64,000 nt of DNA from Methylobacterium sp. J-088. Its GTDB lineage: Bacteria > Pseudomonadota > Alphaproteobacteria > Rhizobiales > Beijerinckiaceae. The position numbers and the translations under genes are program-made. The DNA lies in NCBI RefSeq assembly GCF_022829295.1, contig NZ_JAKSYH010000260.1, positions 62,001 through 126,000 of the forward strand. The letters are read 5' to 3'. Positions 16,474-24,549 of this stretch are shown here, piece by piece (the first letter of the stretch is position 1; each line of letters begins with the position of its first letter). The notes beneath the pieces are model-generated. The model ran no database searches and was not told the DNA's origin. It saw nothing but the letters and a program-made list of their open reading frames with translations.

Positions 16474-16709
16474 GAGAGTGGCTTTATAAGGAGTTTTACC
16501 CGCGGATCCGGCCCATTTGCTGGTCTTGCTTCATCGAATCTGGCGTCGATCTGACTTCCACCCGATCGAAATTATCCGGCGCGCGAGGACGACGCTGGCG
16601 GCGGAGCGCGACCGGCGTCCTCTCCCGTGCCAGCGACGATATTCAAACATCGGGGTTTGAAAAACCGCGACACTTCCCTCGCCCCGCTTGCGGGGAAGCG
16701 GAACCGCAA
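16474..16709. other. Intergenic region with a partial repeat arm
   Basis: No gene is supported here. A fragment of the GC-rich family-1 repeat (CCTCGCCCCGCTTGCGGGG) lies at about 16678-16696, next to the glycosyltransferase stop codon. It has lost the rest of the element seen at 49245 and 58373. Confidence 0.5.
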
Positions 16710-18239
16710 TCAGCCCTCCCGCCGCCGCTCCGTGATCCAGCGTGTCGCGTCGGCCCGGGGGGCGACCACGTCGGTATCGGTGCGCAGTTGCGGCGAGTAG
16801 GTGGGATCCTCCGCCAGTACGTCGTGCCAGCGGCGCAGGAAGCGCGCGGTCTGCGAGCCCGGGGCGAAGCTGGTCTGGCGCGACGCGCTCTCGTGGTGTG
16901 CCATCTCGGCGAACGGCGTGTAGACGATGCGGTAGCCGAGCTGGCGCATCTTCAGGCACAGATCGACGTCGTTGAAGTCGAGGGCGAAATCCTCGTCGAA
17001 ACCATTCACGGCGTCGAGCACGGCCTTGCGGGTCGCGAAGAGGGCGCCGGTCACCGCCGAGCAGTCGCGCTGGGTCAACGCCCAGTCACCATAGGTGGGC
17101 TCCGCAGCATCCCGGTTGTACCAGGGATGGGCGAACACGTCGAAGATGCCGCCGGTCATGCCGGCATGCTGGATCTTGCTATTCGGAAACAAAAGCCGGC
17201 CGCCGACGCCGCCGACACCCCGGTCGAGCGCGAAGGTCAGCAGCGCCTCGATCCAGCCGGGCCGGCGCACCACGAGGTCGTCGTTCATCAAGATGACGAT
17301 GTCGGTTTCGGCGGCCCGCCAGAGAGTGTTCATCTTGGCGGCATAGTTGAACCGCTCTCCCGGTGCCCGGGTCGTCAGCATGCGGGTCAGGGCGAAGCGG
17401 TCGGAGCGGCCGCGATAGATCGCATCGTCGGCCACGTCGTCGCCGATCAGCACCCGGATTCGGTCGGCCGGATAGGTGCTGCGGCCGAGGCTGTCGAGCA
17501 GGTTGATCACGTGCGGCTTGGCGCCCTCCACGGGGCGGCCCTGATCGTCCTTCGGGCGGCTCTGGTTGGTCGGAACCACGAGGGTGACGGACGGGCGCGG
17601 ATCGAGCGTCCGGCGGATCTCCAGCGTGTCCGGCGTCAGCCCGGGACTCGTGCGCAGCGGGACGCCCGTCATCTCGAACCAGCGGTCGAGGGCGTGAGCG
17701 CGGGCCGTGCGCGTCGCCTTCGGGCGCTCCAGCGGCGAGGCGATCAGGGTCTCGGGGATCCGATCGATCCCGATGCCGGCGGAGATCGCCCCGAGCAGGT
17801 ACCGGAACCACGCGGCACTCGGGTAGCGCTGACGGAAATCCGGGACCAGGCCCGCGAAGGCCGCAATACGGATCAGCAGCGGAGAGCCGATGTAATCGTC
17901 GGCCATCAGCAGAGCCGGGTTGAAGGCCGGCTTGCAATGGACGCTGCGGACTTGTCCGGTGCCGTCCACCACGGCGTCGTCACCGTAGAAGATGCCGATA
18001 TCGGGCCGCTCGGCCAGGGTACGCGTGAGCTGCGCGACGAGGTCCGGGCGCAGCTCCGAGGCCGCCGGGGCGACGAACACGGCCCGGCAGGACGGCAGCT
18101 GCCGGGCGGCGATCTGGCCGAGCCGGCGCTCGTCGAGGGGGCGGAACTGCGCGTCGAGGGGCAGCGGCAGGATCGCGTCCGGCCACGCGAGCGCCCCCCA
18201 GGAGGCCGACGGGGCCGGGACCGGCTTCTTCTTCAACAC
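16710..18239 (-). CDS. Family 2 glycosyltransferase
   Basis: This 509-aa enzyme transfers sugars onto a surface polysaccharide or glycan. The GT-A domain starts near residue 230 (SVTLVVPTNQS). It has an acidic metal-binding ILMNDDLVVRRPGW segment near 320 and the acceptor-side GFDEDFALDFNDVDLCLKMR near 425. The N-terminal 220 residues resemble the domain often fused to rhamnosyl-type GT2 enzymes (IGIFYGDDAVVDGTG). I place the start at the GTG at 18239 (VLKKKPVPAP), with CGGAG 11 bases upstream, 19 nt after the stop of the large glycosyltransferase gene, so the two form an operon. Confidence 0.82.
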   Translation of the reverse strand: MLKKKPVPAPSASWGALAWPDAILPLPLDAQFRPLDERRLGQIAARQLPSCRAVFVAPAASELRPDLVAQLTRTLAERPDIGIFYGDDAVVDGTGQVRSVHCKPAFNPALLMADDYIGSPLLIRIAAFAGLVPDFRQRYPSAAWFRYLLGAISAGIGIDRIPETLIASPLERPKATRTARAHALDRWFEMTGVPLRTSPGLTPDTLEIRRTLDPRPSVTLVVPTNQSRPKDDQGRPVEGAKPHVINLLDSLGRSTYPADRIRVLIGDDVADDAIYRGRSDRFALTRMLTTRAPGERFNYAAKMNTLWRAAETDIVILMNDDLVVRRPGWIEALLTFALDRGVGGVGGRLLFPNSKIQHAGMTGGIFDVFAHPWYNRDAAEPTYGDWALTQRDCSAVTGALFATRKAVLDAVNGFDEDFALDFNDVDLCLKMRQLGYRIVYTPFAEMAHHESASRQTSFAPGSQTARFLRRWHDVLAEDPTYSPQLRTDTDVVAPRADATRWITERRREG

Positions 18240-18258
18240 AGGTCGCGTCTCCGGGGAA

Positions 18259-21200
18259 TCAGGACCGTTCGGCGCGGAGGCGAGACAGGCTCGCCTCCAT
18301 GGCGGCCGCCACCGCGGCGGTGGACAGCCGCTCGCGGATGCGTGCCCGGGCAGCGGCACCGATCCGAGCCGCGTCTCCGCCCGTCACTGCCCGGGCCGCA
18401 TCGGTCAGGGCACGGGCGAGGTCGGCCTCGTCCACCTGTCCCCACTCGGCACCGCGCAGGTAGGGGCCGTAGGTCTGGTCCAGGGCGGTGACCTCGGCCT
18501 TCACGGGGAAGCCGCAGGTGGCGTCGAGGAAGTCGCGGCAGCCGCCGTAATCGGTGGCGACCACGACCTTGCCCATCTCCATCGCCTCGGCGATCGTCAG
18601 GCCGAAGCCCTCCGAGGAATGCGACGAGGCGTAGACCGCGCAGAGGTCGAACAGGGCGCCGAGCTCGTTCTGCGAGAGCGGCTGGTCGATCACCACGACA
18701 TCGCCCGAGGTGCCGACGAGGTCGAGCAGCTTCTTGCCCTCCTCGGGCAGGTCGAAGACGTGCTTGGTCTTGAGCACGAGCTGCCAGCCGGCCTGCCCGA
18801 GACCGGCCGCCCGGAACGCCCGGATCAGCGCGTGCGGATTCTTACGGGCGAGGTAGCTCGACCCGTCGAAGGCATAGAGGACCACCCGCTTGGACGGGTC
18901 GATCGCGAAAGCCTTGCGCAGATTCGCCTTCGCGGCGGCGCTCGCCGGCTCGCCGGCCTCGTTCTCGACCACGTAGGGCACGACATCGACCGGAATGTCG
19001 GTGATCTGCCGGAAGATCGCCGCGCAGAACTCGGTGGGCGCCCAGATCGCGTCGAGCCCGTCGACGGTCGGCAACCAGCCGCCCGGCACGTGGGAGGTCT
19101 CCCAGACGAACAGCCCGATCTTCAAATGCGCCTGCGCGGCTGTCGCCTGCTGTGCGTCGCTCATGAGCGAGTGCCAGCTGTCGCCGTTGAAATGCACCAG
19201 AGCGACATCCGACGGTCCCGAGAAGGTCCGGGCCTGCCAAGCCGGCGCCACCCGGGCGTGGACGTGGAACGGCCGCGCCATCGGATGGATGTTCAGAGCG
19301 AACGGCGCGCGGTGAAGCGCGCGGGCGTAGCTGCGGGCCGCGACACCGAGGCCGTTGGCGTAGTTCATCGGCGAGATGAACGACACGCGCAGCGGCCGCT
19401 CCGGCGCCTCGGGTTCGCGCAGGTCCGCCCAGATCCTGGCGCCGGGATACGTGTAGGTTACGTCGAGCCGGTCGAGGTCGAAGCCGCGTTCCGCAATCGC
19501 CTCCCGCACCGCCGTTCCGCCGATCGCGGCATGCTCGCCCAGAAGCGAGCGCTTCACGAACGGGAAGCCCTGGCTGAGCATGTTCTCCCAGTCGAACAGG
19601 GTGCGGTTGTTGCGCGGATCGTTGACCAGCGACATGTGCTTGTTCTGCGCCGAGAACAGGCTGCGCATCCCGAGCCCCGCGGCCCGCATCCGCTGCGAGA
19701 AGGTCAATTCGTACTCGGTGATCACCGAGTTCTTGTCCGGCCAGTTCGCCACCGACAGGAGGAAGTGGTTGAACGCGTACGACGACAGGCAGCGCCGCTT
19801 CAGGGCCAGGAAGAAGCTCTGCAGGTGGTGACTATAGTAGAAGTTGTCGGCGAGCCCGATTACCGCCTCCGGGAACGCATCGATCTTCGTGAGCAGCGCG
19901 GCGAAATCGTTCCCGTCGAGGGGACCGACGAGGCTGTCGTTGGCCAGATACAGCGTCTCCGAGTCGAGGAGATCGACGTCCTCCAGCAGGACATGCGCCC
20001 AGGCGGCGAAATCGAAGCCCTTGTTCTCGCGCAGATAGACCGAAGTGCAGAGATCCAGGATCGCCTGCGGCACGGCGTTCTTCCGCTGGTCGGCGGCGAT
20101 GATCAGGACGATATCGGCCCCGTTCTCCGCGAAGGCCTTCAAGTAGGGCTCGACGTGGCCGCGGATCCGGCCCTCCGGGCAATGGGTGATGAACAGGGCC
20201 GTGCGGCTGTGCCGGCGCGGCTCCCGCTTGAGGCAGGACAAGCGGGCGTCGGACGCCTCCGGCACCGCGCTTCCGGGAACGCGGCGGGTGAGCCGCCCCG
20301 CCTCCAGGCCGGTCAGCACGTAATCGACGAGCGGGTTGAGCCCGAGGGCCGCGACCTTCGGGTAGCGGGCGAGATACCATGGCGCGTCGAAGCGCGGCGA
20401 CGGGCTGGTGCTGCGTCCCCCGTCCGCGAGGAAGTGCACCAGCGGGTTCTGCGCGACATCGTCGTCGGCGAGGTAGGTCTCGGCGTACCAGCGCGTGTCG
20501 AACCAGGGGCCGGGATCCAGCCCCTCGGCGGCACCATGCTCCAAGAAATGGACCAGGGGATTGAGAGCGTCGGCCCGCACGGCGGCGGATTGGGCCGCGT
20601 ACCAATCGGGGTCGAACAGCGGATGGGGCGCATAGCGGCGATAGCCGCCCGCCATGACGTAGTGCTCCAGGGGCTCGAGCCCGCTGGTCTCGGCCTCGGG
20701 GCAGCGCGCGCGGTAGAATTCCGCGTCGAAGATCCCGGAGCGGCGGATCAGGTCCACGTGCCGCGACAACCCGGCGAACTCCTCCGGATTGCGCAGGTAG
20801 CCCTGTTTCCGGCCCGCCTCGTAATAGTGAGCGAGGGCGTTGCCGCCGGCAGCCCGGGCATCCGGGTAGCGGGACAGGTACCAAGCCGTGTCGAACAGCG
20901 GCGATGGGTCGGTGCCCGGGTTGGCCAGGAAGTGCAGGAAGGCTTGGCCGCGATGCTCTGCGCCGCCGAGATAGCGTTCGGCGTACCAGTCCGGATCGAA
21001 CAGCGGGTTGGGGCGGATCCCCGCCTCGGCACCGCGGTCACGGTAGTGGAGTACCGGGTTGATGCCCTCGGCCCGGAGCCCCGGCACGGAATCGAGGTAG
21101 AGGTCGCCGTGGAACAGCGGGTGCGGCCAGCGACCCTCGCGGCCGCCATGGACCGCGTAATGCACCGCCGGATCGATCCCCTCCCCGACCACGTCTGGAT

Positions 21201-21387
21201 AGCGCCGGGCGTACCAAGTGGGATCGAACAAGCCGGATGCCTTGACCGCCTGGATCAGGTCCGCCTGCCGGGGTTCGCCGCGGCGGCGCTTGAGCCGGCG
21301 GGTCAGCGGACGCGCGAGGGACTGCGCCGCCCCGGCGAGGCCGGCCTTTTCCGGTAATCCGGCGGCGAACACATTGCGAAGGCGCAT
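18259..21387 (-). CDS. Multidomain glycosyltransferase: WY-type repeats, RgpF-like domain, GT4
   Basis: This 1042-aa protein has three parts. Residues 52-380 contain eight imperfect units of about 40 aa, each opening with a motif like FDPTWYARRYPDV and closing with NPLxHYxxxG. Residues about 400-680 are a rhamnan-synthesis F-like domain (ALFITHCPEGRIRGHVEPYL, ENKGFDFAAW). Residues about 690-1040 are a GT4 transferase with SSHSSEGFGLTIAEAMEMG as the donor-binding motif. Such proteins assemble O-antigen or capsule rhamnans on the cytoplasmic face. The ATG at 21387 (MRLRNVFAAG) fits the domain start, while the frame upstream to 21534 is Arg/Pro-rich and unlikely. A GT2 gene follows directly. Confidence 0.85.
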   Translation of the reverse strand: MRLRNVFAAGLPEKAGLAGAAQSLARPLTRRLKRRRGEPRQADLIQAVKASGLFDPTWYARRYPDVVGEGIDPAVHYAVHGGREGRWPHPLFHGDLYLDSVPGLRAEGINPVLHYRDRGAEAGIRPNPLFDPDWYAERYLGGAEHRGQAFLHFLANPGTDPSPLFDTAWYLSRYPDARAAGGNALAHYYEAGRKQGYLRNPEEFAGLSRHVDLIRRSGIFDAEFYRARCPEAETSGLEPLEHYVMAGGYRRYAPHPLFDPDWYAAQSAAVRADALNPLVHFLEHGAAEGLDPGPWFDTRWYAETYLADDDVAQNPLVHFLADGGRSTSPSPRFDAPWYLARYPKVAALGLNPLVDYVLTGLEAGRLTRRVPGSAVPEASDARLSCLKREPRRHSRTALFITHCPEGRIRGHVEPYLKAFAENGADIVLIIAADQRKNAVPQAILDLCTSVYLRENKGFDFAAWAHVLLEDVDLLDSETLYLANDSLVGPLDGNDFAALLTKIDAFPEAVIGLADNFYYSHHLQSFFLALKRRCLSSYAFNHFLLSVANWPDKNSVITEYELTFSQRMRAAGLGMRSLFSAQNKHMSLVNDPRNNRTLFDWENMLSQGFPFVKRSLLGEHAAIGGTAVREAIAERGFDLDRLDVTYTYPGARIWADLREPEAPERPLRVSFISPMNYANGLGVAARSYARALHRAPFALNIHPMARPFHVHARVAPAWQARTFSGPSDVALVHFNGDSWHSLMSDAQQATAAQAHLKIGLFVWETSHVPGGWLPTVDGLDAIWAPTEFCAAIFRQITDIPVDVVPYVVENEAGEPASAAAKANLRKAFAIDPSKRVVLYAFDGSSYLARKNPHALIRAFRAAGLGQAGWQLVLKTKHVFDLPEEGKKLLDLVGTSGDVVVIDQPLSQNELGALFDLCAVYASSHSSEGFGLTIAEAMEMGKVVVATDYGGCRDFLDATCGFPVKAEVTALDQTYGPYLRGAEWGQVDEADLARALTDAARAVTGGDAARIGAAARARIRERLSTAAVAAAMEASLSRLRAERS

Positions 21388-21798
21388 GGTGGGGTCCGGA
21401 TACGCGAGAAGCCCGAACAGCTGCCCACGTCGCGATCCGCGAGAGACATCAGGGGGGTTCGGCCGGTCCGGCGATCGCGGGCGGGACCGCCCCGGCCTGG
21501 GCGCCTTCCTAAAGGTCCGGGTCGCCGACGCCAAGACCCGGCCGCCAAGACCCGGCCGCGGGACTGGTGACGTCGCAGCGCCCGGGGCTCAGGGGGCGGC
21601 CCCCGGAAATTCCCGCGCGTCCCTATCCCGCGGTCGCCCGCTTCGTGTACGAGCCGCGTTCACGGCAGGCGTCGGCGGCACGCGCGGCCCCGCCGGTCGA
21701 TCCGCGACCGGAGCGACCGCGGAAGCCCGGGGTCGCTCCGCGGAAAGGCGTGACGCTGCCCCGTCCGGCGCAGACCGCACACGATGGAGCCTACCGCA
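21388..21798. other. Divergent intergenic region with a tandem 14-mer
   Basis: These 411 nt separate the divergent large glycosyltransferase and Fae-paralogue genes. I find no convincing gene. An exact tandem duplication of CCAAGACCCGGCCG occupies 21531-21544 and 21545-21558. Promoters for both flanking genes should lie here but are not recognisable in such GC-rich sequence. Confidence 0.5.
21531..21558. repeat. Exact tandem 14-bp repeat (two copies)
   Basis: CCAAGACCCGGCCG occurs twice without a spacer, 241 nt upstream of the Fae-paralogue start. It may be a slipped-strand duplication or a paired binding site. Confidence 0.7.
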
Positions 21799-22347
21799 AT
21801 GAGTGAACGCATCATCCTCCGCGCCGGCGAAGCCCTGGTGGCGGGCGGTCCGCCGAACACCGCCGCCGAGCCCGAGGTCATCATCGGCGAACTCGATGGA
21901 CCGGTCGGCACCGCCCTGGCGACCCTGACGGGCGATCAGGTCGTGGGCCACAGCCGCGTCTTCGCGCTGCTCAACACCGACATCATGGTCCGCCCGGTGA
22001 CGCTCTGCGTCTCCAAGGTGAGCGTGACCGAGAGCAAGTACACGTCGATCCTGATGGGCACGGTGCAGTTCGCCATCGCCAACGGCGTGCTCGACGCGGT
22101 GCGGGCCGGGTACATCCCGAAGGAGAAGGCCAACGACCTGGGCATCATCTGCTCGGTGTGGCTGAGCCCGGGCGTGATCCAGGCCGAGACGGTCGACCAC
22201 AAGGCGCTGTTCGAGATCCAGCGCAAGGGCATGACCGAGGCGATCCGCAAGGCGATGACCAACGAGCCCTCGATCGACTGGCTCCTCGAGAACCAGGACA
22301 AGATCGTGCACAAATACTACACGATGGGCCTCCAGGGTAAGATCTGA
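21799..22347 (+). CDS. Formaldehyde-activating enzyme paralogue (Fae family)
   Basis: Fae condenses formaldehyde with tetrahydromethanopterin. This 182-aa member retains family segments such as GDQVVGHSRVFALLNTDIMV, KPVTL-like RPVTLCVSKVSV, AIANGVLDAVRAGYIPKEKA and WLSPGVIQAETVD. The catalytic His expected near the N-terminus of true Fae (within IGEALIGxGNEVAHI) is not evident here, because the segment reads GEALVAGGPPNTAAEPEVII. It therefore resembles the Fae2/Fae3 homologues of M. extorquens, whose activity is unproven. The ATG at 21799 has GGAG ten bases upstream, and an ATG at 21784 adds five residues. Confidence 0.88.
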   Translation: MSERIILRAGEALVAGGPPNTAAEPEVIIGELDGPVGTALATLTGDQVVGHSRVFALLNTDIMVRPVTLCVSKVSVTESKYTSILMGTVQFAIANGVLDAVRAGYIPKEKANDLGIICSVWLSPGVIQAETVDHKALFEIQRKGMTEAIRKAMTNEPSIDWLLENQDKIVHKYYTMGLQGKI

Positions 22348-22358
22348 CCCTGCCGCAG

Positions 22359-22388
22359 CGGCCCGCCGGAACACGTTTCCGCGGGCCG
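22359..22388 (+). terminator. GC-rich hairpin after the Fae paralogue
   Basis: CGGCCCGC and GCGGGCCG form an 8-bp stem, extended by GGA/TCC after a one-base bulge, starting 12 nt after the stop codon. There is no clear T-run, so termination would be weak or need Rho. Confidence 0.45.
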
Positions 22389-22522
22389 GACCGGGGCTCG
22401 CTTCGGCGCCCCGAATCGGCGTGCGGCGATCCCGACCTTGCCAGCCCGGTATCATCAGCCCCACACTTACGGGATTGACCGGCGGGCCTTTCCGAAGGCC
22501 CGGGCAGGAGATGGATAGCGGC

Positions 22523-23527
22523 ATGACGCAGGGGATCAGCCCGGCCACCACCCTCGACGACGGCATTGTGGCGACGGCGGAGAGCTGCCTCGCCGATGTC
22601 GGCGCGGCGCGGGACGCGATCCACGGGGTGATCTTCGGGCAGGAGAAGGTGGTCGATCTCGCCCTCGTGACCATCCTGGCGGGTGGGCACGGCCTGCTCG
22701 TCGGCCTGCCGGGCTTGGCCAAGACCAAGCTGGTGGAGACGCTCGGCACTGTGCTCGGCCTCGACGCGCGGCGCGTGCAGTTCACCCCGGACCTGATGCC
22801 CTCCGACATCCTCGGGACCGAGATCCTGGAGGAGGATGCCGAGCGCCGCCGTGCCTTCCGGTTCGTGCAGGGGCCGGTCTTCACCCAGCTGCTGATGGCC
22901 GACGAGATCAACCGCGCGAGCCCGCGCACACAGTCGGCCCTGCTTCAGGCGATGCAGGAGGGCCACGTCTCGGTAGCCGGCGCCCGCCACGACCTGCCCC
23001 GTCCGTTCCACGTGCTCGCCACCCAGAACCCGATCGAACAGGAGGGCACCTACCCGCTGCCCGAGGCGCAGCTCGACCGGTTCCTGCTGGAGATCGACGT
23101 CGGATACCCCGACCGCGCCGCCGAACGTCGGATCCTGATCGAGACCACCGGCGTCGATGAAGTGCGGCCGCGGGTCGTGATGTCCACCGAGCAGCTGCTG
23201 ACCGCCCAGCGCCTCGTGCGCCGGTTGCCGGTGGGTGAGGCCGTGGTGGAGGCGATCCTCGACCTCGTGCGCGCCGCCCGGCCGGACAGCGGCAACGCGA
23301 TCGTAAAGGACAAGCTCCTCTGGGGTCCAGGCCCCCGCGCCAGCCAGGCGCTGACGCTCGCCGCCCGCGCCAGGGCGCTGATCGAAGGCCGGGTCGCCCC
23401 CTCGGTGGCCGATGTGAAGGCCCTGGCCGAGCCCGTGCTGAAGCACCGGATGGCGCTGAGCTACGCTGCCCGCGCAGACGGCGAAACCATCGAGGGCCTG
23501 ATCGCCAAGCTCGCGGAGAAGATCTGA
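22523..23527 (+). CDS. MoxR-family AAA+ ATPase
   Basis: This 334-aa ATPase has Walker A GLPGLAKT at residues 61-68, Walker B LLMADEINRASP near 132, sensor 1 ATQNPIEQEGTYPLPEAQLDRF and a C-terminal lid domain. MoxR proteins act as chaperones for assembly or metal insertion into partner complexes and nearly always pair with DUF58 and VWA proteins, as here. The ATG at 22523 (MTQG) has GGAG 12 bases away. The ATG at 22511 would sit directly on that GGAG, so I prefer 22523. It heads a four-gene block with the DUF58, DUF4159 and VWA-like genes. Confidence 0.93.
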   Translation: MTQGISPATTLDDGIVATAESCLADVGAARDAIHGVIFGQEKVVDLALVTILAGGHGLLVGLPGLAKTKLVETLGTVLGLDARRVQFTPDLMPSDILGTEILEEDAERRRAFRFVQGPVFTQLLMADEINRASPRTQSALLQAMQEGHVSVAGARHDLPRPFHVLATQNPIEQEGTYPLPEAQLDRFLLEIDVGYPDRAAERRILIETTGVDEVRPRVVMSTEQLLTAQRLVRRLPVGEAVVEAILDLVRAARPDSGNAIVKDKLLWGPGPRASQALTLAARARALIEGRVAPSVADVKALAEPVLKHRMALSYAARADGETIEGLIAKLAEKI

Positions 23528-23534
23528 TCCGGAA

Positions 23535-23578
23535 GCATTTTCGAGTTGGGTGGATGCCGGCTAACATGAAGAAAATGC
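23535..23578. repeat. REP-like palindrome
   Basis: GCATTTTC and GAAAATGC bracket an imperfect 44-bp palindrome between the MoxR and DUF58 genes. The layout resembles the extragenic palindromes scattered in Rhizobiales genomes. In RNA it would form a hairpin inside the operon and could affect mRNA stability. Confidence 0.6.
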
Positions 23579-23630
23579 GTACCTTCGAGCCATCGTCTGC
23601 GCTGAGCTGCGCCGAAGGGCTGCGCTGACG

Positions 23631-24542
23631 ATGGTCGCGACAAACGCCCTCGACGCGGGCAGGCGCACCCCCGGCCGGCGCGAGAGCGAGGGCGCGACCG
23701 CCCTGTCGGACAAGATGCCCCGGCTCGTCCTGGAGGCACGTCGGGTGTCGAGCCTGCTGGCCCACGGCCTCCACGGCCGCCGCCGCGCTGGTCCGGGCGA
23801 GAGTTTCTGGCAGTTCCGTCCCTTCGTCACGGGCGAGGCAGCCGCGCGGGTCGATTGGCGCCGCTCGGCCCGGGACGACCGGCTCTACGTGCGCGAGCGC
23901 GAATGGGAGGCGGCCCACAACATCTGGCTGTGGATCGACCGCTCGGCCTCCATGGGCTTCGTTTCGGATCTGGCCTCGGCGCCCAAGGTCGAGCGCGCGC
24001 TCATCCTCGGGCTGGCGCTCGCCGACGCCTTCGTGGAGGGCGGCGAGCGGGTCGGTCTGCTCGGGCTGACCCGGGCCAGCGCGTCGCGAGGCATCGTCGA
24101 GCGCCTGGCCCAGGCCCTCGTGGCTGACGCAGCTGGCCTCACACAGGACCTGCCGCCCCGGGCCACCCCCGCCCGATTCGACGAGGTGGTGCTGATCGGC
24201 GATTTCCTGACCGAACCGGGCCGGATCGCCGACGCCGTTCAGAACCTCGCCGGTCGTGGTAGCCGTGGCCATCTCCTGATGGTGGTGGACCCGATCGAGG
24301 AGACCTTCCCGTTCACCGGTCAGGCCGTGCTGCACGATCTCGAAGGCAGCCTCAGCCTCGATATCGGCGATGCCGATGCCTGGGGGGCGCGCTACCGCGC
24401 CCGGATCGCCGAGCACCGGGCCGCGTTGGCGGCCATCGCCCGCGGCCAGGGCTGGACGCTGACGATCCACCGCACGGACCGGCCGGCGAGCGAGGCGGCC
24501 CTGCGCCTCGCCACGCTGATCGCCGCCCGCGGCACGGAGTGA
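23631..24542 (+). CDS. DUF58 domain protein
   Basis: This 303-aa soluble protein has the DUF58 signature FRPFVTGEAAARVDWRRSAR near residues 63-80. A degenerate VWA-type metal site IDRSASMG lies at about 102-109. DUF58 proteins are the constant partner of MoxR ATPases (MxaS in the methanol dehydrogenase cluster). They are thought to bring the ATPase to its substrate. It lies 103 nt after the MoxR gene and 7 nt before the DUF4159 gene. Confidence 0.9.
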   Translation: MVATNALDAGRRTPGRRESEGATALSDKMPRLVLEARRVSSLLAHGLHGRRRAGPGESFWQFRPFVTGEAAARVDWRRSARDDRLYVREREWEAAHNIWLWIDRSASMGFVSDLASAPKVERALILGLALADAFVEGGERVGLLGLTRASASRGIVERLAQALVADAAGLTQDLPPRATPARFDEVVLIGDFLTEPGRIADAVQNLAGRGSRGHLLMVVDPIEETFPFTGQAVLHDLEGSLSLDIGDADAWGARYRARIAEHRAALAAIARGQGWTLTIHRTDRPASEAALRLATLIAARGTE

Positions 24543-24549
24543 GGCCGTC

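Noticed and set aside
17992-21357. Long plus-strand open frame (1121 aa) opposite the glycosyltransferase genes
   Set aside because: It is an antisense shadow of the WY-repeat/RgpF/GT4 gene. Its composition is Arg/Gly/Glu-rich without any domain, as expected for very GC-rich DNA.
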